DNA of 64,000 nt, from positions 889,132 to 953,131 of the forward strand of contig MU001503.1 of NCBI GenBank assembly GCA_010093485.1, in the 5' to 3' direction. The notes under the pieces are model-generated. The model did not search any database, was not told where the DNA came from, and saw nothing but the letters and a program-made list of their open reading frames with translations. This document shows, in pieces, positions 20,968-31,522 of the stretch (the stretch's first letter is position 1; each line of letters opens with the position of its first letter). This DNA comes from Karstenula rhodostoma CBS 690.94. Lineage: Eukaryota > Ascomycota > Dothideomycetes > Pleosporales > Didymosphaeriaceae. The position numbers and the translations under genes are program-made.

Positions 20968-22085
20968 ATTGCGCGGGGTCTGGCGCGGCTAAGGAAGAGC
21001 AAACGCGATTTGTTCGATACGCGTTTGAGCGGCAGTGTGCGATGAGCGGAGAATAGTTCGGTGTGCAGGGAGCTGAGGAGGGGCGATGACGGCGGTGTTC
21101 GACGTCGCAATATCCAAACATGCACCATTCTGGCTTCACGCGCTATCCGATAGAGTGGATCTTGCCGCGTTAGTGTCGGCACGTGACGTGACCGCGCGCC
21201 AGAGCTTGATCTTCACTCGTGCATGGCAGTCTGCATCAAGCTATGCCACACAACCACATCGAACTCCCGAGACTTTCCTGCTGCTTACATCTACCTACGG
21301 CGCTTTCGTTGAATCCTTTTCACACGAACTTGTCCAGGTGGGCACGCTAGCAACGCGACCAGCTTGCCGTGCCAACATATATGCTTAACCGTCGCCAGCC
21401 GAATTTCGATCATTACCCGTGAGCTAAATTGAGGTACCATGAGTGCCTACACTTTAGATCAAGTTCTAGATCGCCGGTGATCATATTCACCAGCATGTTC
21501 CGTCCTAGTACAGAGCCTGAGCAAGCATGCAATTCCACCTAAGTGACGCCGCCGCCCAAAGGGGGCTATCCCGAGGTCGACACTATCGAAACATCATCAC
21601 GGCAGCTGCTTTCATCCCTCTCTCGGAGAAATTCCGGGGTCCTTTCAGACGCTGGGTGGCAGATGAAACATGCCAAGCGCAAACACCACCGAGTGCTCAC
21701 GACATGGTTAACGCACCACTAATCTGGAAACCCGAATGCGCCATTCTACTCTAAATATGCCAAGCATGGCACACGCAATTCTCGCTGTGGATGAAACATC
21801 TAACAGCACCAACCTAGCTCCCGCCCCGAAAACGTAGTTCGACAATTTCGCTTCCTGTCAAACAAAGGCTTCTAGGCTTCTTTTAGTGGCAACGTTCATC
21901 GAAAAGCATCTAGCATGTTTCAACGACGGACGGGTGGGGAAAGCGCAAACCGAGGACGGATTAATTTACAAGATAGATGAACTACTTCAAGTAGGAGGCG
22001 TCCATCACTTTCCTATCTATCATTTTACATTCCTTTCGTTCTCTTCTTCCTCGTCCCCTTTTGGTCACACGTTCATTTCTTCACC
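20968..22085. other. Intergenic, 1.1 kb
   Basis: Divergent promoter region between the nuclear-type protein (-) and the secreted metalloprotease (+). The 60 bases before 22086 are a strong C/T-rich leader (CTTTCCTATC...CTCTTCTTCCTCGTCCCC). A 100-codon frame at 21086 has no supporting feature. Confidence 0.45.
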
Positions 22086-23012
22086 ATGGTCAAACTTGAC
22101 TCTATTTTGGCCATCTCGGCCCTGGCAGTGGGTGCATTTGCACACCCTACCATAAAACACCTTGACAACATCAAGAAGATCGACAAGCGCATCTGCTCCA
22201 TCGACGAAGGGAAAGCATTTGCTACCAGCTTGCAGTCCCGCGCCAACATCCCCGCTGCAACCAAGTGGAATCCGCCCTCCAGTATGACCACTGGCCTCGA
22301 CCAGGTCTGGGCACGCACCCTCCAGGAGAACCCTAACTGGTCCGACGACAAGAACTGGCTACTCGACCAGCTGATGGTCAACAACGGCTCTATCAACTAC
22401 TGCGTGCGCTGGAATACCGCCGCGCACAAGAGCACAGCCTCTGACCGCAAGAAGATCGAGGCCGGGCTTCAGCGCAACCTGAAGAAGTGGTTTGACACGC
22501 TCGTCGGCTTCGAAGGGTTCCCCCTCACCAAGCTGGCCGTCAAGGTCGTCGGGTACGCAACTAAAGACAAGTCCCTAATCCAGGGTGATACCTCCGCCAT
22601 CAACATCTACACTACCGTCGACGGTGACGGCGTCCCAGAGTGCGACCCCCGCTGCTACCGTGCCACCCACCTCGACGGGAACCTCTCCGACTGCCCGCAC
22701 GGCGCTGCGGGCCGCTACGACATATCCCTCTGGCTCGACGAGTCACTCGAGGGCCAGAATGCAGGCTACGGGTACAACTGGGGCGAGGAGCTCGCGCCGG
22801 ACTACTTGCTTAACAACCTGGATATCGACAACATCCACATCCTGCAGCACGAGATGGGGCACGGGTTTGGACTGCTTGATTTCTATGACTGGGTTCCTCA
22901 GGGACAAACGAGCTTTATTATGATGGCTGGTAGTGCGATGGAAGTCACGGAGTTCGATGCCTGGATGCTCCGGGACTGGTGGAGGAAGTTGAAGGCCGTG
23001 CGTAAGTGGTAG
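22086..23012 (+). CDS. Secreted metzincin-like metalloprotease
   Basis: Single exon, 308 residues. A signal peptide (MVKLDSILAISALAVGAFA) is followed by a short propeptide ending in a Kex2-type Lys-Arg at 34-35. The mature part has paired Cys residues (for example CDPRC around 186-190) and an HExxHxxGxxD zinc site at 255-265 (HEMGHGFGLLD). This is followed by a Met-turn-like FIMM at 277-280, the two hallmarks of metzincin proteases, with Asp as third ligand as in some fungal deuterolysin or snapalysin-like groups. Relatives in fungi are sometimes labelled cellulose-binding, a name the sequence does not support. Predicted extracellular protease. Confidence 0.88.
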   Translation: MVKLDSILAISALAVGAFAHPTIKHLDNIKKIDKRICSIDEGKAFATSLQSRANIPAATKWNPPSSMTTGLDQVWARTLQENPNWSDDKNWLLDQLMVNNGSINYCVRWNTAAHKSTASDRKKIEAGLQRNLKKWFDTLVGFEGFPLTKLAVKVVGYATKDKSLIQGDTSAINIYTTVDGDGVPECDPRCYRATHLDGNLSDCPHGAAGRYDISLWLDESLEGQNAGYGYNWGEELAPDYLLNNLDIDNIHILQHEMGHGFGLLDFYDWVPQGQTSFIMMAGSAMEVTEFDAWMLRDWWRKLKAVRKW

Positions 23013-23497
23013 GCTATCCCTGGTGAGCAGCGATGGGTGATGGGATAACCGGTCAACCGGCGGTGACGTCGACTTTCGATTCTTTGCATATGCTTTTAGT
23101 ATCCTTGACGGATGTATATATATATAAATTTTACACTACTTGAACACAATCTACCGGAACCCTATTTGAACATTGTGAGCGTGGTGTTGGGTAGAGACGA
23201 TAATGCCCAGGGTGCGCAAAGAGAACTCGGACGCTTTTGCTAACGTCCAAGGCAAAGGTGTCCGAGTTTACTCTGCACCCACTATGCCAGAGACTAACTA
23301 ACACCAATCCCTTTGTCGAGAGGTTATCCGATGCAAAGCTCATGCCAGATGGCCGGCCGAGAGCAATGTTGGAGTCGAGGTAGTTTGGGAAGGGCGTTAA
23401 TAGGCAACAGATCTTAGCAATCTCACACGGGTCAATCCAGTTGAATCGAATCAAACCCATACAGACACAAGCAGTGAAAGCATCTCAGCGTACCCAC
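23013..23497. other. Convergent 3' intergenic region
   Basis: Contains an alternating TA tract at about 23116-23127 and the 71-nt foldback at 23210-23280, listed separately. No coding signal. Confidence 0.5.
23210..23280. repeat. 71-nt foldback (imperfect hairpin)
   Basis: Outer arms GGGTGC/GCACCC, then AGAG/CTCT, then a perfect 9-bp core AACTCGGAC (23224-23232) with GTCCGAGTT (23260-23268), then CTTTTGC/GCAAAG closing a loop of about 11 nt. Small bulges separate the blocks. It lies between two convergent genes. It could be a shared terminator, a small-RNA precursor or a miniature foldback element; the sequence alone does not decide. Confidence 0.6.
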
Positions 23498-24913
23498 TCA
23501 CGCACTCCCCCGCCACTCCGCCACAACAACCCCCGTAGCCGTATTCCCCTTCACCCTCCTAACCCCCACATCAAATCGTCCCTTTCCCGCCCGCGCAAAC
23601 ACATCCTCCCAATCCGCGACCCCCCTCTCCCTCGAATTGAACAGCGACATCATGATCGCATCCATCGACCTACACCCGTTAGCTTCCACACCCTAGAGCA
23701 CCGCTACTCTACTCACCGAACCTGCATCTCATGCAGCAGACCAAGCGTCCCATGCTCAGCCAGCACATGTTCCTGCAGCACGATTCTCGCGCCCTTCTTC
23801 AGCACAGGGATGATGTTCTCGATCACGCGGACGCAGTATTTGTCCGGCCAGTCATGCAGCACGTACCGCAGGAGGTAGACATCCGCGTCTCGTGGAGGCT
23901 GGGGAGTAAACATGTCATGCGTCACCAGCCTCACTCTGCCTGCCAACTCCTCTGGCACATTACCCTCCGAGTCGCTGATTACTTCCGGGATGTCCTGGAC
24001 GACGAAACTCAGCGCGGAGAAGCGTCGGGCGAGGTCGATAGAGACGTGGCCTTGGGCGCCACCGACGTCGACGACGGTGGCGCCGGGGGGAAGGCTGGCC
24101 CAGTCGAAGTGTTCGGCAAGGGCGTCGAGGCTGGCTTTGGAGGTCGAGGACATGGCGCCTGCGAAGCGGCGGGCGCGGTTCGGGTGTTGGCCGAGGAAGG
24201 AGAACATGTTGAGGTCTGTGTTGTTGGCTAGGGAGTAGCCTGAGATGTTGGGTTCTTCACTGCGTTGGGCTATGGCATCCGGTGTCTGTGATGTGTTATT
24301 AGGTGGTTTGATGTTGGGATATGGACAAGGTCAACGCACCCGCGCGTGTGCTGGCCAGCACTCTGCAAAGGTCAAGCCCATCACGTCTCTGATCAGTTCG
24401 TTGTCGACTAGCAAGCGTGAGGCTGCGGTGTGAGCAACGAAGCCTTCTTCCGGCTCTACGAAAACACGGTGATGGATGGATGTATAGCGAATGATGCGTT
24501 TCATGTCCTGCTCAAGAAGTCCGCATTTGTCTGCAAGATCGCCAAATGAGACATTCCCGTCCAAAGCGACATGCTTGGCAATATTGAACCGGTAAACGGA
24601 GGCTAGAGGTGCGAAGTTGGACTACACATCGGTCGACAGCTGATAAGAGACTATCAAGATTCTTGAAAAAAGAACTGACCTCTGGTAATAGCTGCTTAAT
24701 AGGACCTTCTAGGAGCTGGCGAAGTTCTATGGTGGCTTCTATAACGTTGGTCTTCGCCTTAGCCACATTTGGAGAAGGTTGGGGAAATGGTTCCGTCAGA
24801 GCTCCAACTGCAAACGATGGCTGAGGAAGCTTGTTCTCGGTAAGATGCTCATCGAGTGTTTGCGTCTCAGAGGCTATCAGCCGAGCCAGCTGGATAATGC
24901 GCGAGGTAGACAT
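23498..24913 (-). CDS. O-methyltransferase, plant-COMT/sterigmatocystin type
   Basis: Four exons, complement(23498..23669, 23717..24285, 24340..24621, 24681-1..24913 with the donor after 24680); introns of 47, 54 and 58 bp; 418 residues. Every junction restores family sequence: ASVYRFNIAKHV across intron 1, NISGYSLANNTDLNMF after intron 2. The N-terminal part is the winged-helix dimerisation domain. The SAM-binding motif VVDVGGAQGH lies at 243-252, the acidic DIPEV motif at about 270, and the catalytic base region YVLHDWPD at 313-320. The enzyme methylates hydroxyl groups of aromatic or polyketide-type substrates using SAM. No polyketide synthase, P450 or regulator is adjacent, so its pathway is unknown. 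Confidence 0.92.
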
Positions 24914-25415
24914 GGTTGCAGGAGGCTTGCACGAACGGTTCTTGTTGTATGAAATAGGGGTGCCAGGGTTGACGCAGAGTACGAAGGTAAAAAGATAATC
25001 AACACTATCAATTACCTTATCTCTCTGATCATAGTTCCATACCCCGCACTCACGTGCACCATACTCATCGATGGATTTGCACCCCTGCACTCGCACGAGG
25101 CCAAACTACACGCCAAGACTGGTGTAGTCCAAGTCCATGTCAAGTCCTACTCTGCGTCCGGTGTTGTCGCACCTTTTCTGGCAGCTGCAAAGGACGTTTC
25201 GCCCAACACTCTACATGTGAGTCAGTGATACAATGCACTCAGAACTAGGCAGCGAAAGTAAGTAAAATCGCATATCATAAGAATCTTGATCCTGTATTGT
25301 GGTATCAGATACTTGAGCCCGCCCAGCTCGTAGTGCCCCGTAACCCCAGACTCCTCGCCAAAGATCAGAAACCAAGGAATGCCGTGCCGTGTCATGATCA
25401 AGCCATATGATACAA
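24914..25415. other. Intergenic
   Basis: Promoter of the O-methyltransferase gene and 3' flank of calcineurin B. No feature seen. Confidence 0.4.
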
Positions 25416-26078
25416 TCAGAACTGGTCCAGGGTCATGCTCATGGTGACATCGGTGCTCTCGACCATCTTGGTGAACTCCTCGAAGCTGATCTTGCCGTCG
25501 CGGTCCAGGTCGGCCTCCATGATGGTCTTGTCGACGATCTGCAGACTGTCAATATTCCCTTTACTGACACGTTCCTGTTGTTCCAGAAGTGTGAGCGCGT
25601 ACCTGTTGCAGCTGTTGGTCCTTCAAGTTGCTGCCAACCATCATCTTCAGTACGATGAACAGCTCGCCGTTGCTTATGTAGCCATCACGGTCGATGTCGT
25701 AGACGCGGAAGGCAAAGCGCAGCTTCTCCTCCTTGTTCCCCTTGCTGCTGAATGCCGACAGGCCGGACACGAACTCCTGGAAGTCGACGTCGCCGCCGCC
25801 GTCCTCGTCGAAAATTGCAATCATGCGTGTCGCGAGCGGGTTGGAGGATATCTGGGGGAGGGCGAGGAATTCATCGCGGTCGACGGTGCCCGAGTTGTCC
25901 TTGTCGAGCTTCATGAAGCGCTTGCGCAGACGGTCCACCTCCTCGCGGTCGACTGTGAGGTTGGGTTAGTGGGTGCCTCAGTTTTCAGCCCCGCGCGTGC
26001 GCATGAATTGCGGGGAGGCAGCATACAATTCGACCCGGAGGCGATGTTGTCCAGAATCGCCGACGGCTGGTTCCCCAT
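25416..26078 (-). CDS. cnaB: Calcineurin regulatory subunit B
   Basis: Three exons, complement(25416..25538, 25603..25952, 26027..26078), with introns of 64 and 74 bp; 174 residues, the standard length. It starts MGN..., giving an N-terminal myristoylation Gly. Four EF-hands follow in order: [39 protein letters not shown] and [13 protein letters not shown]. The signature [12 protein letters not shown] and the C-terminal [13 protein letters not shown] are conserved throughout fungi. The protein binds calcium and the catalytic subunit A to form the calcineurin phosphatase, which activates Crz1-type transcription factors and controls growth, stress response and virulence. The exon-1 junction gives [11 protein letters not shown], exactly as expected. 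Confidence 0.97.
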
Positions 26079-26304
26079 CTTGGCGGTGAGTGTGAGGGAG
26101 ATTCGGGGTGTGGGTGGGTGTGTTGTGCGGGTGGCGGCGTGCAGCGTGCGTCGTGGGGTCGTCTGGAGCTGAGCGCTGTGGTTGCTGGTCTCGCCCCGCC
26201 GTCTGGGTCGCTCTTTCCTCATCCCCTGCCGCGGCCGCTAGCCTCTCCGCGCCGGCTGCTTATGTAACGGCTGACATTCACAGCAATCGACATCATCGCG
26301 CTGC

Positions 26305-26967
26305 TTGCCCACGGCGAACGGCTATCACCATCACGCGTCGCCAAACAACAGGCCCGCCATGGACAACCCTGGGACTTCTGAGATCGCATCGCTGCTGCAG
26401 AACACACACATCAAGCGCCATCCCTCGCCGCGCCACGACCTCAATCCATCCACAGCCGCATCCGAGAAGCAGCCCGTCCGCTTCGATTCACACCCGGACC
26501 CCGATGCCTCCGACGTAGACGAAGATGAGGTACCCCTCAGTGCGCTACGGCCACTTCCCCGGCGGAACGCTATGCCACCACTCCCTGACCTGCGCCTGGA
26601 GCAAACATACCTAAAGAGCATCGAGCACGCAGAGTCGTGGCAGGCCGTCGCGTGGATCACCTTCAAGGACCACGTTCTGCTATGCTTTGGACAGGGACTA
26701 GTGTGGACGCTTGTGTTGAGCGGCTGGAGGCACGTGAACCGCTCGGCCAAGTTCAGTGGCCGCGGTGTAGGTGCGCGGATACGGAGATGGTGGTGGGGCG
26801 TGAACAACTGGAAGATACCCGACGGAGGCTCCAAGCTGAAGGAAACCAAGATGGCAAAGAAGGTCTCCGAGGTGAGTGCTGACTTCCTGAATGTCTGAGC
26901 TCATGAGATGGACTTGATTTGCGTCAGATGCTAATGTTTGTCGCAGTACTACAAGAGCTCATTTTGA
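26305..26967 (+). CDS. Small fungal-specific protein (possibly DUF1770 family)
   Basis: Two exons, 26305..26871 and 26947..26967. The second, after a 75-bp intron (GTGAGT...CGCAG, phase 0), adds only YYKSSF and a stop. The N-terminal half is disordered. The conserved C-terminal half begins PDLRLEQTYLKSIEHAESW and includes a moderately hydrophobic, Trp-rich stretch (VLLCFGQGLVWTLVLSGW) followed by basic RIRRWWWGVNNW. The layout recalls a fungal-only family of unknown function (DUF1770), named from memory and not checked. An alternative start is the in-frame ATG at 26359. It is divergent from calcineurin B with about 220 bp between starts. Confidence 0.8.
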
Positions 26968-27723
26968 GGCTCCCATTTGTATTAGAGTAGTACGGGACAT
27001 GTGGTTCAACTGTAGTATATTTAACGTTATACCTCCAGGCCCGTACCTGTCTGTCTTTGCTGTGTATGTCCGCAATGGGATGCTGCAGCTCTGCATTTCA
27101 CCTAGCTCCGCCCTTCACTCATGCTCAGACGTTGGTCCTTGCGCTTGCCTAGGGGGATTCCGTATCCATACGCCGCACCCCAACTGATCGCCTATTCCCC
27201 ACTGGCGAGCTCAATATTCGCGGCGGTTCTGCACTGTCTATCGATGAACGGTTCACCAAGTCAAATTCCTTGCCACTATCACGACCACGGGAGCGACAAG
27301 CTTTGTTACACGGAACGGTACCATCTCTAGGTCGAATGCCTATGGTAAGCATATGAGCGTATTTACATGTTCTTCACTTACTACACTCTAGGCACCGACG
27401 TGTCTGGTTTATTTGTGAGAAAGTGACCCGCATTGCAGAAGTCAAGTCTTGGGTATGCTTTGGGCAACATAGTCTCAGAAGCATCAACGAAAGAGCCCTA
27501 GGCTGTATGGAATTGAGAGTCGTTCCAGCAGCGGCCCTTTTCTTCTCAGAATACCTTGGTTCATATTTGCTGGACTGGTTTTCATTCTGTGCACCCTCTC
27601 GCAAGGACTTGGGCATCTTTTGGATTTGTGGGAATTTGCAAGTCTGAGAGTAAACAGAGCGCATTTGCAAGCGATGCTCTTTGTCCCACAGCATGTCTTG
27701 TTTCTACCACTTGGTACAACAGT
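26968..27723. other. Convergent 3' intergenic region
   Basis: 750 bases between two convergent genes. Several short frames, none supportable. No repeat recognised. Confidence 0.4.
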
Positions 27724-28666
27724 TCAAAGCGCAAAAGGGATCCTTTCTGGTACAAGGTCAGGATACTCCCTGGCAATCACCTTGTTCATCTCTTTGCACA
27801 AAACCACATACCCTTCTCCAGTGAGATGTAGCCCTATAATCACTTTAGCTTCAGCTCCTCTAGCTCACACGATTAAACAACACTCACCATCAACCAAAAG
27901 CTGGCTCAACGCACTCTTCTCCACCGTTCTGTCCCCAGGTAGCTCCTCTCCTTCATCCCACCCTATTTCCCGCATACACGCGCTCCACAGATCCACCACC
28001 GCAGTCTCACTCTCAACACCCACCTCCACCACCGCTCGCGCATACGCCTGCGCAATAACCGCTTTGCGCGCGGACTTGCCTGGCTCCTCCCAGTTGTCGA
28101 ACTGCCACTCGTCAACCGGCGGCGGCGTGATAAGCAGCACCCTAACATCCCGGTGTGCAACAATGCAAGGGTGAGAAAGCAGCTTGTGCAAGTTAAACTT
28201 GAATTGCTCCAAGGACACGTGCTGGCCTGTTGTGTTGGGTAGACAGGCATCGTTTGCGCCGAAGAAGATTGTCTTGTTCCCATTAGATCGTGATCATCAT
28301 CATAATGGTGCAGCAGATTATCATCGCAGAGACAGACATACCACGAGTCTGACACGCGTCGCTTGCGGCGCAGGAAAGAACTTAGGCAGGACTGCGAGCG
28401 CGTTGGAGGTGTTGTAGCCGCCGAAACCGCGGCTGACGATGTCGATGCGGCGCGCGTAGTCTTTTTGCTCCTGTTAGATCGATCTAAGTGGGGATGAGAG
28501 GGAGTGTACCATAGCGGAGCGCACCGATGCAACTGAAGCCTAGCGATGGGTTTCCATCGAATTGGGTTATGGAGTCGCCGAAGAAGATGAACTGGGGGTA
28601 TACGGATCTTTGGGTGGTGTCGTTGGATGTCGCGTGGGAGAGGGATTGGGCCGTGGTCGTGGACAT
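27724..28666 (-). CDS. SGNH/GDSL esterase, isoamyl-acetate hydrolase type
   Basis: Four exons, complement(27724..27833, 27888..28272, 28342..28460, 28510..28666), introns of 54, 69 and 49 bp; 256 residues. Splices restore GALRYDYARRIDIV, RLVTIFFGANDAC and VDGLHLTGEGY. The SGNH blocks are all present: block I FFGDSIT with the nucleophile Ser at 32, block II RGFGGYN (about 63-69), block III GAND (97-100) and block V DGLHLT with Asp 220 and His 223. This matches the yeast Iah1 family, which hydrolyses short-chain acetate esters. No signal peptide, so probably cytosolic. An upstream in-frame ATG at 28819 would add a Pro-rich extension that looks like leader. Confidence 0.92.
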
Positions 28667-29434
28667 GGCACTGCAAGCACGGTCAGGAGCATGTGGATGA
28701 AGCTTGGTCATTGATGGGTAGTCGTATGTGTATGGTTGCGTATAGGTGTTTATGGGGGGTGGGGTGGTACCCAGCCGATTTGGGCTAGGGGGTCGCTCCT
28801 CGGAATTGGGTTTCTTCATCGCACAAAGCGGTCCACAGCTATCAAATACATCACTAATTATCTGTGTTTACACGCAAGATTATTAATTCCTTTCTAAAAT
28901 GCAAGTAATGACGAATACCAGGAAACCTCAGCGTTTCTGCTTTCGCATGTCGTATAGTACTCCGAGTTACCCTAGACTGCACTGTAATTTTGCAGTGCAG
29001 GGCCTCTATGTGAATATTGATGAGTAGCGCATGTACGACACTCCCATTTGGAATGCCAATGTGATCTGCCCTCTCTTTCTAGTATCTCGGATTATTTGTA
29101 GTCTCAGTTGCGATTTTATTGCTGAAGATCGTGCGAAGATAGCTCGCATAGACCTTCCGAAAGCGGAACCGCCTATCACGCAATGCCGGTAGTCGATTTC
29201 GCAGCACATCCAGTCACACATTCTGACGGCAGACACTAAAAGACCTTTCCCGAACATCATCAAAGACCGGCACCAGCGATATGGCCAGTGTTCCAGACGT
29301 AGTGTCGCCGAAGTTATAGCACCTATTCAATGGACCTGCGTAGGGTGACATTCCGCCACTGAAGCCGAGTGGCCATAATACGCGAGCACGACATTCTGGA
29401 TTTTTCCTCGTTATCTCCGTACAAAAGCCTGAGG
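28667..29434. other. Divergent promoter region
   Basis: About 770 bases between the esterase start and the permease start. No supportable gene or repeat. Confidence 0.4.
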
Positions 29435-31369
29435 ATGCCCGTTGACAACGTCGGGCGACGATCTCCTCGCAGTCGAGAAGGCGGTGATGGGAGCAATGCA
29501 CCTTTGATCAACACATCCACGGAGCGAAATCAATATAACACTTTCACGACTACAGACATAACAGGCAATACCGGGAATCAATCGTCTTCAAGAGCTGCGA
29601 TCAAAACCATGGGGCAAGAAGCAGAGTTCGATAAACACAATGTTGGCGTCGGCGTGGATGCAACGCATGGCGCTGATCTCGAGGCCTCGAGGAGCCAGGG
29701 CCGCGTGCACGAGGGCGACTTTGTCACGGAGCTTGAAAACAGCAGGCTGCAAAGAGGCCTCCATCAACGACATATTCAGATGATTGCTATTGCTGGCGCT
29801 ATCGGGACTGGCCTTTTCCTCGGTCTCGGTGGTTCAATTCAGACCGGCGGACCACTCGGCGCACTCCTGGGCTACGCAACCGTGGGATTAATTGTTTGCT
29901 CCGTACAGTTCGCGCTGGGAGAAGTGGCTGCGCTGCTTCCTGTTACTGGATCTTTTGTCCGACATGCCGAGTTCCTTGTCGATCCCGCATTTGGCTTCGC
30001 GATAGGCCTCAACATCGTATATGGAAATCTCCTATCAGTTCCAGCAGAGATCAGCGCAATCTGTGTTTTGTTTGAGTTCTGGACAGATACCAACTCGTCC
30101 GTCTTCATCTGCATTTTCATCTTCATCACTTTCGTGGTGGGAATATCCTTCGTCGGCATCTACGGTGAAGTCGAGTTCTTCTTTGCTTGCCTGAAACTCC
30201 TCCTGGTTATCTTTTTGATCATCTTCGGCCTGGTTATCGATCTTGGAGGAATACCGGGACAGGAACGCATTGGTTTCCGGTACTGGAATAACCCTGGCCC
30301 TTTCGTCGAAAACATCGCAACTGGATCATGGGGAAAGTTCCTTGGTAGGTTGTCTCAGTCACGCTCTCAATATGATCACTAATTTGTACAAAGGCTACTG
30401 GTCAGTGATGACCAGCGCCGTATTCTCCTTTGCTGGCGTGGAAAGTCTGGCCATGGCAGCCGCTGAAACGCAAAACCCACGCCGAAACATTCCCAAAGCG
30501 TGCAAAAAGGTCTTTGCGAGGGTTCTCTTGTTCTACATCCTTGCCGTCCTCATTGTGGGCATGATCGTAGCTAGCGACGACCCTCGCTTAGGAAACGACA
30601 GCGGCGACGCTTCCCAGTCCCCCTTCGTTATCCTCGCTTCGGCAGCAGGCATTAAAGCGATCCCCTCTGTCGTCAACGCTGTAGTCATCACCTCAGCTTG
30701 GTCTTCTTCCAATCAAGCTCTCCTGGCCGGCACCCGTGTCCTCTACGGGCTCGCAATCAAAGGTCAGGCGCCCAAGATCTTTCTGCGCACCACGACGTGG
30801 GGCGTGCCCTACGTCTGCGTTATCTTCAACACCTGCTTCATGTTCCTTGCGTTCATGTCGTTATCCAGCAACGCCATGACTGTATTTTGGTGGCTGGTGG
30901 ACTTGACCGCTGCAGGAGTGCTCGTTTCGTGGTCGAGCATCTTGCTGAATCACACAAGACTTTGTTTGGCATTCAAGAAACAGGGAATCTCACGCCGTGA
31001 GCTTCCGTTCTACAACAGGTGGACAGAGTGGAGTTCTCCGGTAGCACTAGTCGTGTGCCAGGTCATCCTCTGGACTAGCGGCTTCTCGGTCTTCACGAAA
31101 GGCGGATGGGATACGGCGACATTTGTCTCATCGTATCTGTAAGTGTCATATTCTGTGGATTGATCAGACAAATTTCGCTAACACTGTGTAGGGATATCCC
31201 GCTCGTCATTGCCGCTTTCCTGCTCTGGAAGTTCATCAAGGGCACCAAGTTTGTGAACCTGGCAGATATCCCGCTCCGCGAGGCTTTGGAAGAAGTTGTG
31301 AAGCACCCGGAGCCATTGGAACCCAAGAGGACGGGCTGGAAACGTATTGTGAATATCCTGTGGGATTGA
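29435..31369 (+). CDS. Amino-acid permease (APC superfamily, fungal YAT group)
   Basis: Three exons, 29435..30344, 30394..31138 and 31192..31369, with introns of 49 and 53 bp; 610 residues. After a cytosolic tail of about 125 residues comes the family hallmark RGLHQRHIQMIAIAGAIGTGLFLG (helix 1), then twelve hydrophobic segments. Conserved signatures follow: PVTGSFVRHAEFLVDPAFGFAIG; FAGVESLAMAAAETQNPRRNIPKA; SSSNQALLAGTRVLYGLA. It is a plasma-membrane proton symporter for amino acids; the specificity cannot be read from the sequence. The chosen ATG gives a tail longer than typical (about 50-90 residues). The in-frame ATG at 29609 is an alternative. Confidence 0.93.
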
Positions 31370-31522
31370 TCCAGACAAAACCATAGAAGGAAGCGGACCT
31401 GCCAAAGCTAAAGTAGATAATAATACAAGAGAAGCAGGAAACAAATAGCCTTTAAATGTCAACACCAGCGCCATGAAGCTCCCTCAGTTCTTTCAGCCCA
31501 TCTCAAGATTACCAATCCGTGT

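Noticed and set aside
22086..24913. Secondary-metabolite cluster
   Set aside because: Only a protease and one O-methyltransferase; no synthase, P450, transporter or regulator adjacent.
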